Assembly (NCBI GenBank): GCA_039936115.1
Contig: JBDTIZ010000175.1
Span: 1 to 8,018, forward strand
Reading direction: 5' to 3'
DNA from: DATIJJ01 sp039936115
Lineage (GTDB): Bacteria > Pseudomonadota > Gammaproteobacteria > DSM-16500
Length of the DNA: 8,018 nt
Part shown: positions 7,101 to 8,018 of the stretch, one piece after another
Layout: each line of letters begins with the position of its first letter
How positions within the stretch are numbered: the first letter of the stretch is position 1
Notes under the pieces: model-generated
What the model was told of the DNA's origin: nothing
Databases searched by the model: none
The model's input: the letters and a program-made list of their open reading frames with translations, nothing else
Translations under genes and position numbers: made by a program

Positions 7101-7447
7101 GTCTTATGGCAAGCTGCGTCGTAAATCGCACGCGTTCCAGCATTAGCTAAGGTCTCATAGGCATTTGATAAAATGCTAAAATATCGAGTTGCCCGATCTT
7201 TATCGTTTGGATTTTTATCAGGATGAAGTTTTAGGCTCATTTTTCGATAAGCGGTTTTAATCTCGGCATCGGTTGCGTAAGATGGTATGCCAAGTAATTC
7301 ATAGTGCGTTGGAAGATAAGGGTCTTTCAGACTTTCTTTAATGGAGCACATACCAAAAACAAATTCCTTTATTTGATCAGGATTTTCTTTATATCCCTTC
7401 ATAAGATCGGCAATGTCTGTTAAAGCTTTTTGTTGTCGCGCTTGCAT
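4148..7447 (-). CDS. Giant J-domain protein, otherwise uncharacterised
   Basis: A 1099-residue protein with no signal peptide or membrane segment. Residues ~47-110 form a J-domain, the module that binds Hsp70 (DnaK) and stimulates its ATPase: HYELLGIPSYATDAEIKTAY (48-67), the HPD motif at 75-77, and SNAYETLANAGTRAIYDA (94-111). It is not a classical DnaJ, because the G/F linker, zinc-finger CxxCxGxG repeats and C-terminal substrate domain are absent and the J-domain follows a 46-residue leader. Residues ~130-570 are helical with recurring Leu/Trp-rich stretches (KNWVQILESPEKYF, DNWISLASLSPEV, NHWIKLYGADVLF), suggestive of degenerate helical repeats. Residues ~715-1030 look like a TPR-type solenoid (LGEFLFQNKRIESATKHFKA; AYLMAIYWIRGEFKKAYDLG). 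The C-terminus is Ser/Thr-rich and ends PVFKH. Large J-proteins of this style occur among secreted effectors of Legionella-like bacteria; secretion here is inference only. The ATG is supported by AGAAGGA nine bases upstream. The J-domain is certain; the rest is unassigned. Confidence 0.92.
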   Translation of the reverse strand: MQARQQKALTDIADLMKGYKENPDQIKEFVFGMCSIKESLKDPYLPTHYELLGIPSYATDAEIKTAYRKMSLKLHPDKNPNDKDRATRYFSILSNAYETLANAGTRAIYDAACHKTEKLQERSATNEHKTEWALNVSKAYASYIPEAALVPTAQRSLYALFEDAHFFDDKNQFSVMELCKKNLAIALAAFEEESIRTKLSSYFWEEIGLAHIEIAKKLCLLEHDDTLYILKKYNFRIFQRLAKQHDEICLILLGIPAIDQLWDSDMLNAFLTQHANSVLFPEIQQAINTNAVLKNKIAHGMRNIDELAEEKASDFVIKNWVQILESPEKYFSLLWPHRRKIMQQVNLYNYLGMVKRNPVIANKIKHDISVDDLVKMTTDQVMECVAFDPPHIAKLILTNTDKLTAEFSGAHIDVLKKALGDDAENINHLIMANPALRQRYDAWIQLPSLLNTQDALLEQKVEACITEGKLSSTDIFGCFLPLVSSSISYPSVGSFFDSERLRKYISEDNWISLASLSPEVCLKLLRSPSAEKVTAANLNHWIKLYGADVLFCIEENSKLQQMMSGYDVLHQSDITPQRSVSLTSETEAKQSQKNLTLLSLQQLRIAHVGKIQHCEPLYSHLEELVTNDPDRHLTTLQQRHNFIKLMIDIITNSQVYNEMNKAIEMPKVISDSEKENIKLKQELITRVKAIYLQELHSSVDDIKLENSVNILRKSFHLSLGEFLFQNKRIESATKHFKAVNNLAEQSREIQFYARVCLTIVEARGFETGPQPDITTLEMLKTRLSTILTDPLAQTFPDQMVLVRSEILDLDKTTPALCLQLKNQSENTELKSETLKKAKTLFEDAFKMSNWITGQTPNFFAQSHTLLAELVNIAQDDALNHVKAYLMAIYWIRGEFKKAYDLGIEILPADKITSEAKDASVETIMVANRLGFCLLQPELQEQYQKDKTLAENYFKYAARMAPTELAESALAAIGKTACLEKEKNVTEEQMMQVFMDTQEKAKLYGKRSLSYLSYQIVACSQVINLLQTQSKEISIKVKSLTRLIPTFVPYVALPIPPVLLNEEVLNVFKQSAQRSRLHAPTTSMVPLSDTASKLTPVFKH

Positions 7448-7456
7448 GATTTATTT

Positions 7457-7463
7457 TCCTTCT
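7457..7463 (-). promoter_or_regulatory. Ribosome-binding site of the J-domain gene
   Basis: AGAAGGA on the minus strand lies nine bases before the ATG at 7447, a strong Shine-Dalgarno match that fixes the start. AT-rich hexamers upstream (TATAAA around 7466-7471, TAAAAT further out) could serve as -10 boxes, but none has a good -35 partner. Confidence 0.6.
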
Positions 7464-7895
7464 AATTTATAAACGAAAGAACAAGTATTTTATTCTTCAG
7501 ATTTTATGCTATCCATTTACGAACGAATCTTGCGTGCACTAGAAAAAGTCGCACTTGTATTGCCGGTGAAAGTTCCATCATAGAAGAAGAACCTGATTAT
7601 GTAAGGATTGCTAATTTCTAATTGAGTCTAAAAAATACGATCGTTTTAATGGTCTATAATTGTATCGTTTTATGCTCGAAAGATAAACAAATCTCGCTCA
7701 AAATAAGAATAGCACTTAGCTCCCATGCTTACTTGAAATTTTTATGCATGCTTTTGATTTAAAAGGTAAACTTATGTTCCAACAAGGAATGTTACAAAAT
7801 TTCCCTAATTTTAGAAAATTTAAATTTCTATTTTTAGGCCGGGCATAGGGTCTGTTGCCGATTAGAAGAAAGAGTTGTCATGCCAACATGTAAAA
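7464..7895. other. Intergenic stretch without a convincing gene
   Basis: Only short plus-strand frames are present. One runs from ATG 7506 for 25 codons. Another is open from about 7464 to the TAA after IAGESSIIEEEPDYVRIANF, with no start. A third is ATG 7774 to TAG 7846, with AAAAGG (7761-7766) in front, encoding MFQQGMLQNFPNFRKFKFLF plus four residues. None resembles a known family. A TATAAT at 7655-7660 has no -35 partner. The 9-base string atcgtttta occurs twice, at about 7640-7650 and 7664-7674. The last short frame stops just inside the repeat-bearing end of the window, so an interrupted gene is possible but not shown. Confidence 0.4.
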
Positions 7896-7901
7896 AAAGC
7901 C

Positions 7902-7931
7902 TGTCATGCCCGCGAAGGCTCACTAGCATCC
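7902..7931. repeat. Degenerate short palindromic repeat element
   Basis: tgtcatgcccgcgaaggc (7902-7919), then after a few changed bases gcatcc (7926-7931). This resembles the intergenic palindrome of the form TGTCATGCCCGCGAAGGCGGGCATCC found dispersed in many proteobacterial genomes, with the right arm here mutated. A related tgtcatgcc also occurs at 7877-7885. The comparison is from memory, and copies elsewhere in the genome cannot be seen. Confidence 0.5.
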
Positions 7932-7970
7932 GGTAAATCAGTATAGATATTAAACACCCTTGAGAAAGCA

Positions 7971-8018
7971 CTGTAACCCCGCATCTTACTCTGTCACCCC
8001 GCACTTGTTGCGGGGTCC
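7971..8018. repeat. GC-rich palindromic repeat at the window edge
   Basis: The arms accccgca (7996-8003) and tgcggggt (8009-8016) form a perfect 8-bp stem around the loop cttgt. A partial first copy, ctgtaaccccgcatctta, begins at 7971 and is repeated as ctgtcaccccgcacttg from 7991, so two related units lie 20 bases apart. The element runs to the end of the window. It belongs to the same style of dispersed intergenic palindrome as the element at 7902-7931; a role as a bidirectional transcription stop is possible but unproven. Confidence 0.6.

Noticed and set aside
7655..7660. TATAAT as a plus-strand promoter
   Set aside because: No -35 hexamer at a proper distance and no convincing gene downstream.
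7774..7848. Small frame MFQQGMLQNFPNFRKFKFLF... with AAAAGG upstream
   Set aside because: Only 24 codons, low complexity and no known family; the ribosome-binding match alone is not enough.
1..8018. CRISPR array, tRNA, rRNA or insertion sequence with a transposase
   Set aside because: No regularly spaced repeats, no cloverleaf-like segment and no transposase motif were seen on either strand.

Overview
The window looks like a piece of an AT-rich gammaproteobacterial chromosome, most plausibly from a host-associated or intracellular lineage such as the Legionellales. That is an inference. It rests on a close match to the enterobacterial YaeQ protein, a leucine-rich-repeat remnant of the eukaryotic-like type, a very large J-domain protein of the kind seen among secreted effectors, several decayed genes in a short stretch, and short GC-rich palindromes at the right end. 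No ribosomal or tRNA gene is present to fix the taxonomy.

Left part (1-2611). An AT-rich hairpin with a T tract (42-86) probably closes a gene lying left of the window. A two-domain PhnB-like VOC protein follows on the minus strand (253-1122); its reading frame continues past the stop for 14 codons that look like the lost family C-terminus. The gap 1226-1462 holds a plus-strand leucine-rich-repeat fragment broken by stop codons. Then come yaeQ (minus, 1557-2099) and the 3' catalytic half of a VanX/DdpX-type M15 D-Ala-D-Ala dipeptidase (plus, up to 2611) that has lost its N-terminal half.

Middle part (2612-4147). An unidentified minus-strand frame (2671-2892) is followed by a 3-hydroxyisobutyrate-dehydrogenase-family gene (2957-3291) that keeps its first ~51 and last ~60 codons but has lost the centre. 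An intact gene for a three-helix membrane protein with a C-terminal cyclic-nucleotide-binding domain follows (3361-3993), laid out like Popeye-domain proteins.

Right part (4148-8018). One minus-strand gene fills 3.3 kb. Its product has 1099 residues, a J-domain at about residues 47-110 with an intact HPD motif, and roughly 990 mostly helical residues that I cannot assign to a family. The last 570 bases hold no convincing gene and end in palindromic repeats that run off the window.

The genes do not form an obvious pathway. Every apparently functional gene is on the minus strand, with its own spacing and in most cases its own ribosome-binding site; both plus-strand coding traces are broken. 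The clearest theme is gene decay (four damaged genes in about 3.3 kb) beside one large, intact, unusual J-domain protein, which is the best candidate for something undescribed.
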